A stretch of DNA of 19,945 nucleotides from CAYHOI01 sp964358175 (GTDB lineage: Bacteria; Margulisbacteria; Riflemargulisbacteria; GWF2-35-9). The notes under the pieces were generated by a model, which made no database searches, was not told the DNA's origin, and saw only the letters and a program-made list of their open reading frames with translations. Positions 13,502-19,945 of the stretch are shown piece by piece (positions within the stretch are counted from its first letter, which is position 1; every line of letters starts with the position of its first letter). The stretch is from assembly GCA_964358175.1 (NCBI GenBank), contig CAYHOI010000026.1, forward strand, positions 1 to 19,945. Direction: 5' to 3'. The translations under genes and the position numbers were made by a program.

Positions 13502-13939
13502 TTACATGTCAGCTGAATGAGCAACTGATAGTTTTTTAATCATGACCACTTCGGTCCCTTGATCAACAGATGACTTGTATTCTACCTTATCCATCAGACT
13601 CCGCATAAAGACGATGCCTAGTCCTAGTCCTATCTTATCAGGATCTTGAGAAGCCTCCTCGACAGGCGCAGAAACATCAAAACCTTTGCCATTGTCCTTC
13701 ACACAAATCTCCAAATATTGATCCTGTATGGTAAACACCAATTTTATTTGTCCAACATGATCACCATATGCATACTGAACTGCATTGGTGCAAGCCTCAG
13801 AAACGGCAATCTTAATGTCCTCTATTTCCTCATGCGAAAACTTCATGCGACTCGCAATCCCGGAAGCCGTCAAGCGAGCAACGCCGACATAATCCGATAT
13901 GCTGGGAATTGTAAGTTCTATTTTAATCGGTTCTGACAT
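13502..13939 (-). CDS. rsbW: RsbW/SpoIIAB-like anti-sigma factor (serine kinase)
   Basis: A 145-residue GHKL-type ATPase of the HATPase_c_2 group. The N box is EACTNAVQYAYG (Asn52 for Mg-ATP), the G1 box is DNGKGFD (82-88) and the G2 region is GLGLGIVFMRSLMD (about 105-118). Such proteins bind a sigma factor, or another target, and phosphorylate the STAS-domain antagonist on a serine. The gene for a suitable antagonist lies directly upstream. The start is ATG 13939, preceded by GGGAGGGG; a longer frame reaching 13999 overlaps rsbV and is unlikely. No sigma factor or PP2C phosphatase (RsbU, SpoIIE type) is encoded in the window, so the target is unknown. Confidence 0.88.
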   Translation of the reverse strand: MSEPIKIELTIPSISDYVGVARLTASGIASRMKFSHEEIEDIKIAVSEACTNAVQYAYGDHVGQIKLVFTIQDQYLEICVKDNGKGFDVSAPVEEASQDPDKIGLGLGIVFMRSLMDKVEYKSSVDQGTEVVMIKKLSVAHSADM

Positions 13940-13952
13940 CGCAACCCCTCCC

Positions 13953-14327
13953 TTAACTGTTATGACTGCCTGCAATATGGCTAATTGCGCTATCTTCATT
14001 CTCCATCATATGGAAATTCGTTGAAATTAACCCCGAAACATCGAATATCTTTCGGATTTGTGGTGTTGCATTGATGATCGTGATATATCCATTTGACAAC
14101 CTTGAAATTTGGTTGGCACCATTAGCAATCACCCCAAGCCCCGTACTATCAATATAGCGAACATTCCCCAGATTAATAATCAAGTCCTTTGTCTGAGGGT
14201 ACTTTTCAAACACAACCTTTAACGCATCGCTGAGTTTCGGGTACGTATAAACATCTATCTCCCCCTCAAGATCAATGATGGGCACATTATTCTTTTCTCG
14301 AATCGAAACGTTCAGATCCAATACCAT
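13953..14327 (-). CDS. rsbV: STAS-domain anti-sigma factor antagonist (RsbV/SpoIIAA-like)
   Basis: A 124-residue single STAS domain. The hallmark phosphorylation loop is YIDSTGLGVI, with Ser61 expected to be phosphorylated by the RsbW-like kinase encoded 13 bases downstream. Unphosphorylated protein would capture the kinase and free its target. The N-terminal VPIIDLEGEIDVYTYPKL is typical of the family. ATG 14327 follows AAAGGAG at good distance. It begins the minus-strand unit rsbV-rsbW-membrane protein and diverges from the CheY-like gene. A TACAAT (14380-14375) may be its -10 box, but no good -35 is seen. Confidence 0.9.
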   Translation of the reverse strand: MVLDLNVSIREKNNVPIIDLEGEIDVYTYPKLSDALKVVFEKYPQTKDLIINLGNVRYIDSTGLGVIANGANQISRLSNGYITIINATPQIRKIFDVSGLISTNFHMMENEDSAISHIAGSHNS

Positions 14328-14480
14328 TGTCTCACGCTCCTTTCCTTATTGTCATCTTAGCGATGTTCTTGCATATTGTACAGGCTCTCCGAGTTCCTCC
14401 AGCAATTATTTATCTACTCAACACGTAGACAACTGTGAAAGAACTTGATATTCTTTCGACAGGTTAATGCAAATCCCGAT

Positions 14481-14903
14481 ATGTTAATTCACACCAACGA
14501 CAGCACGATGACAATTGGCCTAAAGGAAAACGGGGAACCCCTCAGCGTATTCATCATTGATGATTCTGAGGCAATGGTGAAAATTATAGCTCGTACTCTC
14601 GATTCCTTCGGCGTGAAACACATAGGCTCTGCTAACGATGGAAATTCTGCGATTGAACAGCTTCGAATCCTTCCTGAGCCGGTCGACCTTATCTGTCTTG
14701 ATATCACCATGCCGATCAAGGATGGACTCAGTGCTCTTCCAGAAATTAAGGTAATTCAACCAAAGGCCAAAATCCTTATGGCTACTGCTTTAGGTGACAA
14801 AAAGCGCGTTATGCAAGCATTACAGCTTGGAGCAGATTATTACGTGGTAAAGCCCTTCAAAAAGGAAACCCTTTACGCCGTCCTTCGAAAACTGTTTAGC
14901 TAA
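14481..14903 (+). CDS. CheY-like single-domain response regulator
   Basis: A stand-alone receiver domain. From ATG 14481 it has 140 residues: acidic pocket Asp27-Asp28 (FIIDDSEAM), phospho-acceptor Asp74 (LICLDITMP), switch Thr102 (LMATALGD) and Lys124 (VVKPFKKE). All required residues are present and there is no output domain. The start is uncertain: ATG 14481 and ATG 14508 both lack a ribosome site, and TTG 14445 is possible; the domain itself begins at about residue 21. It is divergent from rsbV, so it may feed a phosphorelay into the partner switch, or act on flagellar motors. Its end overlaps hisG by 8 bases. Confidence 0.9.
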   Translation: MLIHTNDSTMTIGLKENGEPLSVFIIDDSEAMVKIIARTLDSFGVKHIGSANDGNSAIEQLRILPEPVDLICLDITMPIKDGLSALPEIKVIQPKAKILMATALGDKKRVMQALQLGADYYVVKPFKKETLYAVLRKLFS

Positions 14904-15498
14904 AGTCCTTGACCAAAGAATAGTTGAGACTGTAATACACTGGATTTACAATCAGTTGCGCCGTAGATTCGAATATAGTCCCAACTTCAGACAGGCCATT
15001 CTCCTTGAGCGTCTGTCCCGTTGCAACGAGGTCTACCACAACATCGCTTAACCCTGTGATAGCGGCCAGTTCCACTGAACCATAGAGTTTAATCAAGTCC
15101 ACCTTTAGGCCAAGCCCCTTAAAATAGTCTTGCGCACAGGAAACAAATTTGGTTGCCACCTTGAGTCCATTGGCAAACTCTGGATGTGGGGTTTGTGAAG
15201 AAGTAGCAATGACCAATCGACATTTCCCAAACCCTAAATCTTTCAAGATAATCACTTCCGGCCTGCATTCTCGAACAATGTCTAGCCCAGCAATCCCCAT
15301 ATCAACCACACCGCTTTCCACGTACACTGGCACATCCGTCGGACGCAAAATCATAAAACGAACCTTTTTTTTTCGATCAAAAAAAATCAACTGTCGACCC
15401 GAATAGTCTTCAGGTTCAATATCATGTTTTTTAAAAAAATCAAGGCTATCCTTTAGGAGATATCCCTTGGCTAATCCAATCGTCAAAAATGGTTTCAT
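14896..15498 (-). CDS. hisG: ATP phosphoribosyltransferase, short-form catalytic subunit
   Basis: Catalyses the first step of histidine synthesis, joining ATP and PRPP. The 200 residues are the short form, without the C-terminal regulatory ACT-like domain, and need HisZ, which is encoded directly upstream. Recognisable segments: IGLAKGYLL at the N terminus, RPTDVPVYVESGVVDMGIAG, CRLVIA, KLYGSVELAAITGLSDVVVDL and the PRPP-site VATGQTLKENGL. Its ATG overlaps the hisZ stop (ATGA). Its stop lies inside the 3' end of the convergent CheY-like gene, with both genes ending in Phe-Ser-stop within one palindrome. Confidence 0.95.
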   Translation of the reverse strand: MKPFLTIGLAKGYLLKDSLDFFKKHDIEPEDYSGRQLIFFDRKKKVRFMILRPTDVPVYVESGVVDMGIAGLDIVRECRPEVIILKDLGFGKCRLVIATSSQTPHPEFANGLKVATKFVSCAQDYFKGLGLKVDLIKLYGSVELAAITGLSDVVVDLVATGQTLKENGLSEVGTIFESTAQLIVNPVYYSLNYSLVKDFS

Positions 15499-16337
15499 GG
15501 TTTCTCCAATGCAAGGGCGAGCTTATCAAACTCTAACGCAAAACCAACAGCAGGCACATCCCAGCCATAGCGCGCCATAAGCCCATCATAGCGCCCCCCG
15601 CTTCCAATCACATAGCCCACTCCAGGCACCATCACATTAAAAATAATCCCTGAATAATACGCGATAGCCTCCACACGACCTAGATTGTACTGTACATGCG
15701 AAACCTTTTTCGGATGTGCCTTTTGGAATGCATCAGCAAACTCTTTTAAATGTGAGCCCGCCTTAAGAATACCTGCATCTCCAATTCGTGGAAGTGCAAC
15801 TAGGCTGGCATAATCACCCTGAAGAAGAGCCCTAAGTTCGCGTTCCGATTTGTCCTGCACATTTTCGATGTGCCCCAATTCAACCACATAGTTGATAACG
15901 CCAACAGCCGAAAGAGCCTCCATTAATACATGAACAACCTCAACATCAGCCTCCAAACCTCCACGTCCAAAGCACTCGAGACCGACCTGCAACATCTCCT
16001 GCTTACGAAATACATGCGTTTTGCGGAACACATTCTCTGCATAATATAGCTTTAAGGGAAGGTCAAGCTGTTTGCGGCGAGAACAAATAAGTCTCGCAAT
16101 GGGGCTTGTCATCTCAGGCCTGAGCACCATTAGCGTCCCCTCATTGTTAAAAAACTGAATCGAAATATCTTTCAGGAAATCATCCCACCCTGCAGATAAA
16201 TCCGAATAGGGCTCAAAGGTCGGGGTAGTCATACGACTGAATCCATTCTTCTGGAAACAATCTGCCAACATTTGAATAACATTTAATCTTTTATCCAACT
16301 GATCTGGAAGTATTTCGCTAAGACCATGCAACATCAT
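15495..16337 (-). CDS. hisZ: ATP phosphoribosyltransferase regulatory subunit HisZ
   Basis: A 280-residue paralogue of the histidyl-tRNA synthetase catalytic core that activates and regulates short HisG. Class-II synthetase-like features are visible: motif 2 region VLRPEMTSPIARL with YYAENVFRK, histidine-pocket-like GLECFGRGG, and motif 3-like GYVIGSGGRYDGLMARYG. The anticodon-binding domain of true HisRS is missing, as expected. It is at the short end of the family (about 275 to 420 residues), similar to the compact Thermotoga form. The start is ATG 16337 (a second ATG follows at once). It overlaps hisG by 4 bases and lies 10 bases after the coiled-coil gene. Confidence 0.93.
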   Translation of the reverse strand: MMLHGLSEILPDQLDKRLNVIQMLADCFQKNGFSRMTTPTFEPYSDLSAGWDDFLKDISIQFFNNEGTLMVLRPEMTSPIARLICSRRKQLDLPLKLYYAENVFRKTHVFRKQEMLQVGLECFGRGGLEADVEVVHVLMEALSAVGVINYVVELGHIENVQDKSERELRALLQGDYASLVALPRIGDAGILKAGSHLKEFADAFQKAHPKKVSHVQYNLGRVEAIAYYSGIIFNVMVPGVGYVIGSGGRYDGLMARYGWDVPAVGFALEFDKLALALEKP

Positions 16338-16347
16338 AGTCTCCCCA

Positions 16348-17193
16348 CTAGCTTATTAAAGACTTGCATTGCTCTAGGAGTGCTTCCTTCTGGGCTAGAA
16401 GTTGAGTGAGGAGACGCCTATAGGATTCTTTTTCCTCCTGAATAATAGGCTCATATTTCATTTTTATCTGCTCCAATTGCTGGCTAAGTCCTTGTGAGAG
16501 AGCATCTTTTTTCTCTTTGAGTTCGGTAAGAATTGTCAAATATCGATTACGTTCAGCTTCAATAATAACCGCGTACTGCTTCTGCACTTGAGCACGCTCT
16601 TCTTCGCAAATTCGTTCAACAGCAACAATTTTCGACTGGAGCTGGTTTTGCTCTTCAGTCATTTTTTTTTGCAGATCTTCCATAAGACCACGATGTTCCT
16701 GCTCCTTGCACGAATACTCCTGATAAAACTGCTTTTTGAGTTCAGCAATGTTTTTTGCCTGTTCCTCCATGAGTCTCATCCGCTGTTGTTCATGTTCCTG
16801 TCTGGCAAGCTCTATCTGCTTCTTATTGTCCGAACGAAGCTCAATAAGGGACTGTTGGAGAGCAATCCGAATTTTATTAAACGAGCGTTGCATCTCGTGC
16901 GTCTTCTGCGACAGGCCGTCCCTGAGCCGTTCAAGTTTTTGTCGATAGCTTGATTTCTGTTTTTCTAGCGAAAGGGTTAGTTTCGTAACACTCTCTGTAT
17001 ATTCCCCAAAGGCCTTCTCCTTTTGCTCCTGAAGGTACTGGACATCCGATTCTGCTGAAGATCTACTGGTAATGATAGAGATATCGGGGTTTTGAATAAC
17101 TTCTTTTCTTGTTGCGGGTGCATCAACCGTCTGAGTCTGCACTGGCGACGAAAAAAACTGTTGAATAAACTCTTCGTACTCCATCGTGCTCAT
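16348..17193 (-). CDS. Long coiled-coil protein inside the his operon, hypothetical
   Basis: Encodes 281 residues of unrecognised family. The first 50 or so residues are low in charge and Thr/Pro/Ser containing, starting MEYEEFIQQFF. From about 52 to the end it is almost continuously Glu, Lys, Gln, Arg and Leu with heptad character and no prolines until the KYEPIIQ near the end, implying one or two long parallel helices. There is no signal peptide or membrane span. It lies 6 bases after hisD and 10 before hisZ, so it is transcribed with histidine genes though nothing in it suggests an enzyme. The ATG at 17193 has no good ribosome site; ATG 17184 is the alternative. It could be a cell-structural or scaffold protein. 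Confidence 0.75.
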   Translation of the reverse strand: MSTMEYEEFIQQFFSSPVQTQTVDAPATRKEVIQNPDISIITSRSSAESDVQYLQEQKEKAFGEYTESVTKLTLSLEKQKSSYRQKLERLRDGLSQKTHEMQRSFNKIRIALQQSLIELRSDNKKQIELARQEHEQQRMRLMEEQAKNIAELKKQFYQEYSCKEQEHRGLMEDLQKKMTEEQNQLQSKIVAVERICEEERAQVQKQYAVIIEAERNRYLTILTELKEKKDALSQGLSQQLEQIKMKYEPIIQEEKESYRRLLTQLLAQKEALLEQCKSLIS

Positions 17194-17199
17194 ACTATA

Positions 17200-18486
17200 C
17201 TACAATCTTACACGAATTGCATTGGCATGCGCCGAAAGCCCCTCAAGTTCAGCAAATCGCATTGCGTCCACTCCAACAGTGGGAAAATCGCGCTTATCCA
17301 TCACGATTAAAGAGGACTGTTTTACAAAATCAGCAACGCTAAGCACTGAAGCATAGCGGGCAGTTCCTCCCGTCGGCAAGACATGATTTGGCCCAAGATT
17401 ATAGTCCCCTAATACTTCTGCTGAATATTCTCCAACAAAGATCGCGCCAGCATTGCGTATTCCTTGAATCAAGACCTTAAAAGAATCATGGAAAACTTCA
17501 AGATGTTCTGGTGCAATCAGATTGACCAGGTCAATCATAATCGGCACCGAGTTATTTCCAAGGACAAATATAGCCGAATTCTTTTGCAAGACTTCTTCAA
17601 TGATTTCTTTGCGTTTCATCGCAAAAAGCTGAGAATCAATTTCCCTTTGCACCTTTGCTGCCAAATCACTCGAATCCGTAATTAAGATGACGGAAGCCAA
17701 GGGATCATGTTCCGCTTGTGCAAGCAGATCCGCAGCAACGTACTTTGGATTGCACAAATGATCCGCCAAAATGCACAAATCACTCGGGCCTGCCAATTTA
17801 TCAATTCCAACGACTCCGAAAACTTCTTTCTTCGCCAAAGTCACATAAACATTCCCCGGGCCAACAATCTTGTCTACTGGATCCATGTCTTCTGTTCCGT
17901 ATGCCAAAGCAGCAATCGCTTGCGCACCACCCATTCGATAGATTTCCGCAACCCCCAACTCCCTGGCAACTGCCAATATCGCATCTTGCACTTTGCCCTC
18001 TGAATTTGACGGCGAAGCCAAGACAATCTGCTCAACTCCTGCAACCTGAGCCGGCACCACATTCATAATCACACTGGATGGATATGAGGCTGACCCACCA
18101 GGAACATAGACACCCACACGACGAATAGGCGTAACCTTCATGCCATACTTTGATCCACCCATAATAGGTTGAGTCCAGCTTTGCGGCACAGTATGCTCAT
18201 GATACTGTCGAACATTTTTGATGGCTTTTTGCATGATGGTGATCATGTCGGGAGGAATCCGACTATAGGCAAGGTCAATTTCCGTCTCAGTTATTTTAAT
18301 CTGGGCAAAGAGTGAAGTTTGATATTCAAACTGGGAAATATATTTAACCAGAGCACGGTTTCCACCCTCTCGAATTTCCTCAACAATTTTACGAACCTCA
18401 ATCACTTCTGGGCGATTAACAAATGAGGTGCGCGCCTGAATTTGTTTTATTTTGTACTCAAAATCAGCCATCATTATCGGGATCAT
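17200..18486 (-). CDS. hisD: Histidinol dehydrogenase
   Basis: Performs the last two oxidations of histidine synthesis, L-histidinol to L-histidine with 2 NAD+, using zinc. The 428 residues match the family length. Features in order: RRVGVYVPGG, the MGGAQAIAALAYGT stretch, DKIVGPGN, AGPSDL, the zinc-ligand segment LLAQAEHDP, the catalytic APEHLE, GPNHVLPTGG and a C-terminal LSAHANAIR, whose His is a zinc ligand. The ATG at 18486 overlaps the aroA stop by four bases (ATGA); an internal ATG at 18471 is a second possibility. A purine run (GGGGGG) about 9 bases upstream may serve as ribosome site. It is the second gene of an aroA-led unit. Confidence 0.96.
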   Translation of the reverse strand: MIPIMMADFEYKIKQIQARTSFVNRPEVIEVRKIVEEIREGGNRALVKYISQFEYQTSLFAQIKITETEIDLAYSRIPPDMITIMQKAIKNVRQYHEHTVPQSWTQPIMGGSKYGMKVTPIRRVGVYVPGGSASYPSSVIMNVVPAQVAGVEQIVLASPSNSEGKVQDAILAVARELGVAEIYRMGGAQAIAALAYGTEDMDPVDKIVGPGNVYVTLAKKEVFGVVGIDKLAGPSDLCILADHLCNPKYVAADLLAQAEHDPLASVILITDSSDLAAKVQREIDSQLFAMKRKEIIEEVLQKNSAIFVLGNNSVPIMIDLVNLIAPEHLEVFHDSFKVLIQGIRNAGAIFVGEYSAEVLGDYNLGPNHVLPTGGTARYASVLSVADFVKQSSLIVMDKRDFPTVGVDAMRFAELEGLSAHANAIRVRL

Positions 18487-19838
18487 ACCTGTCGAACCCC
18501 CCTAGAGAATTTTTGCATGGCATGAATAAACCCAGGATATGAGGTTGCTATACAGCCTACATCTATTATATGAGTTTCTCCCGGAATAGCCAGAGCCATG
18601 ATTGCAGCGCTCATGGCAATACGATGATCCTTTTCGGGATCAATTTCGCCCGGCGACAACACTACGCCCCCCGTTACATCGAAGCCATCCGGCATCTCTT
18701 CGACTTGCACACCAAAAGAGGTTAGCATTCGAGAAATTGCTCGAATACGGTCACTTTCTTTAACCCGGAGCTCACCTGCATCACGGATCCGAGTTTTCCC
18801 TCGAGCAAACGTAGCGGCAACACTAATCACGGGTATTTCATCAATAAGAGTGGCCATATCCAGAACACTATTGTCAATGTCTATTCCTTTCAGATCGCTT
18901 GTTTTCACCAAAACATCGCCAATCAACTCTCCTTCACTCTGAGACTCGTTTCGTACGGTAATGGCGGCATTCATCATGCGAAGCACCTTAATAATCCCTG
19001 TGCGTGTGGGATTCAGGCCTACCCTCTTTAGCGTGATTTCTGCCTTTGGCAAAATACATCCTAACACCATCCAAAACGAAGCCGAAGAGATATCCGAAGG
19101 AATCGTTACCGTTCCCGGAGACTTGAGGCGGACCGGCGCAGATAGGGTCACACACTGCGAAACAGTCGTATCCACAAGTGCCCCAAATTGCCTCAGCATT
19201 TTTTCTGTATGATCCCGAGAGTGCCCGGGGTCACGAATAGACGTTGCCCCATTTGCGTAGAGCGTGGCCAGGAGAATTGAGCTTTTTATCTGTGCTGAAG
19301 ATACCGGCATTTCATGGTCAATCGCCATCAACGGTCGTCTGCCTACCACCTTAAGGGGCGCACGTATTTGATCTAAGTCTTCCGCGTGAACCCACTCATT
19401 TAAATGGTTCCTCACATAAAACTCTGCCCCCATCGCAGTGAGCGGTGCTACCACTCGCTTCATGGGGCGAATCTGAATAGATGCGTCACCCGTAATCACT
19501 GCCTCAAAGGGCTGTCCCGCAAGCACCCCGAGGATGAGTCGCATGGCAGTACCGGAATTACCCACATCAAGTGTGCTCTCTGGTTTTCTAAGTCCCGAAA
19601 GTCCCACTCCTTTTACGGTAATCGTATCTTCCTTACGTTCAATCGAAACACCCAACTTCTGAAATATTTTCATCGTATTGAGGGTGTCTTCCGCAAGCAA
19701 ATAGTGATGGATGCGAGTCGTTCCCTCGCAAAGAGCTGATAATATCATCGCACGATGAGAAATTGACTTGTCCGCCGGAACATCTATCGTATGACGAGCC
19801 ATCTCAGCAGTGCCCCCTTGTACAATGAGTGTAACCAT
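18483..19838 (-). CDS. aroA: 3-phosphoshikimate 1-carboxyvinyltransferase (EPSP synthase)
   Basis: Joins shikimate-3-phosphate and phosphoenolpyruvate in the shikimate pathway. The 451 residues form two inverse-alpha/beta domains. Visible motifs: PADKSISHRA with active-site Lys24, DVGNSGTAMR (PEP site), IRPMKR, PVSSAQIKSS, PGHSRDHTEKML, the catalytic Asp region LIDEIP, LRVKESDR and DHRIAMS. The GNSGTAMR form with Gly and Ala is the ordinary type. The start is ATG 19838, preceded by GAGGTG. The frame stays open 99 bases further to a GTG at 19937, giving about 33 extra residues that look like chance coding and are not typical of the family. It is the first gene of the unit in this window; the upstream neighbour is cut off. 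Confidence 0.96.
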   Translation of the reverse strand: MVTLIVQGGTAEMARHTIDVPADKSISHRAMILSALCEGTTRIHHYLLAEDTLNTMKIFQKLGVSIERKEDTITVKGVGLSGLRKPESTLDVGNSGTAMRLILGVLAGQPFEAVITGDASIQIRPMKRVVAPLTAMGAEFYVRNHLNEWVHAEDLDQIRAPLKVVGRRPLMAIDHEMPVSSAQIKSSILLATLYANGATSIRDPGHSRDHTEKMLRQFGALVDTTVSQCVTLSAPVRLKSPGTVTIPSDISSASFWMVLGCILPKAEITLKRVGLNPTRTGIIKVLRMMNAAITVRNESQSEGELIGDVLVKTSDLKGIDIDNSVLDMATLIDEIPVISVAATFARGKTRIRDAGELRVKESDRIRAISRMLTSFGVQVEEMPDGFDVTGGVVLSPGEIDPEKDHRIAMSAAIMALAIPGETHIIDVGCIATSYPGFIHAMQKFSRGVRQV

Positions 19839-19945
19839 CACCTCAACCTTAGTATAAAGCCCGTCATTCGTAAAGAGGTTTGATATGCGCACAGCAATTC
19901 TAATTATAACTTTTGTTGCTCCAAATTGCCGCCTCACCCACCCCT
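19839..19945. other. Upstream region of aroA at the window edge
   Basis: On the minus strand this holds a TATAAT (19908-19903) without a clear -35 box. A second minus frame is open from the window edge to a TAG at 19902-19900 and could be the 3' end of an upstream gene, but it is too short to recognise. Confidence 0.3.

Noticed and set aside
14476..14483. CCCGATAT before the CheY-like gene as a flagellar promoter
   Set aside because: Only 6 of 8 positions match and the sequence at the -35 position shows no similarity to TAAAGTTT.
18475..18482. Minus-strand CCCGATAA near the hisD start as a sigma-28 -10 box
   Set aside because: It lies just inside the hisD coding sequence and has no matching -35 half at the required distance.

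Overview
This window reads as a bacterial chromosomal segment of moderate GC that is mostly housekeeping, with tight gene packing (4-base ATGA and 1-base overlaps), one flagellar pair, one partner-switching/response-regulator cluster and a small repeat-rich patch. The organism cannot be named from the sequence. A CBS-less GuaB3-type IMP dehydrogenase, of the kind best known in cyanobacteria and actinobacteria, together with flagella, an RsbV/RsbW switch and the two-subunit HisG/HisZ enzyme, would fit a flagellated lineage near Cyanobacteria (for example Margulisbacteria-like) or a Firmicutes-like clade. That placement is inference only.

Layout. At 1-193 there is a leader with a short direct repeat and two candidate promoters, one of flagellar sigma-28 type. 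At 194-3705 (+) lie fliD, a very large filament cap protein with an inserted F5/8C (discoidin-like) domain, and its partner fliS. At 3705-3862 sits a 158-bp hairpin-forming miniature inverted-repeat element (MITE), placed exactly between fliS and a convergent coiled-coil gene. At 3863-7743 (-) a compact operon runs aminotransferase -> rlmB -> def -> fmt, ending in an intrinsic terminator, followed by the coiled-coil gene with its own promoter. At 7765-8657 (+) are a DUF1858 CxxC protein with a good promoter, a 365-base gap holding a second MITE copy and a shorter relative, and a small coiled-coil gene.

At 8672-13153 (-) is the operon rpsB -> tsf -> guaB3 -> guaA, coupling ribosomal protein S2 and EF-Ts to the two committed steps of GMP synthesis. 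At 13311-14327 (-) is rsbV -> rsbW -> a small membrane protein, and a CheY-like regulator faces away from it at 14481-14903 (+). At 14896-19838 (-) is an amino-acid biosynthesis operon aroA -> hisD -> coiled-coil gene -> hisZ -> hisG.

No rRNA, tRNA, CRISPR array or intact transposase gene was seen. The points most worth a second look are the carbohydrate-binding-like domain built into FliD, the MITE pair whose differences keep RNA pairing and whose insertion kept both flanking stop codons, and the fmt gene with no ordinary start codon where its first beta strand should begin.
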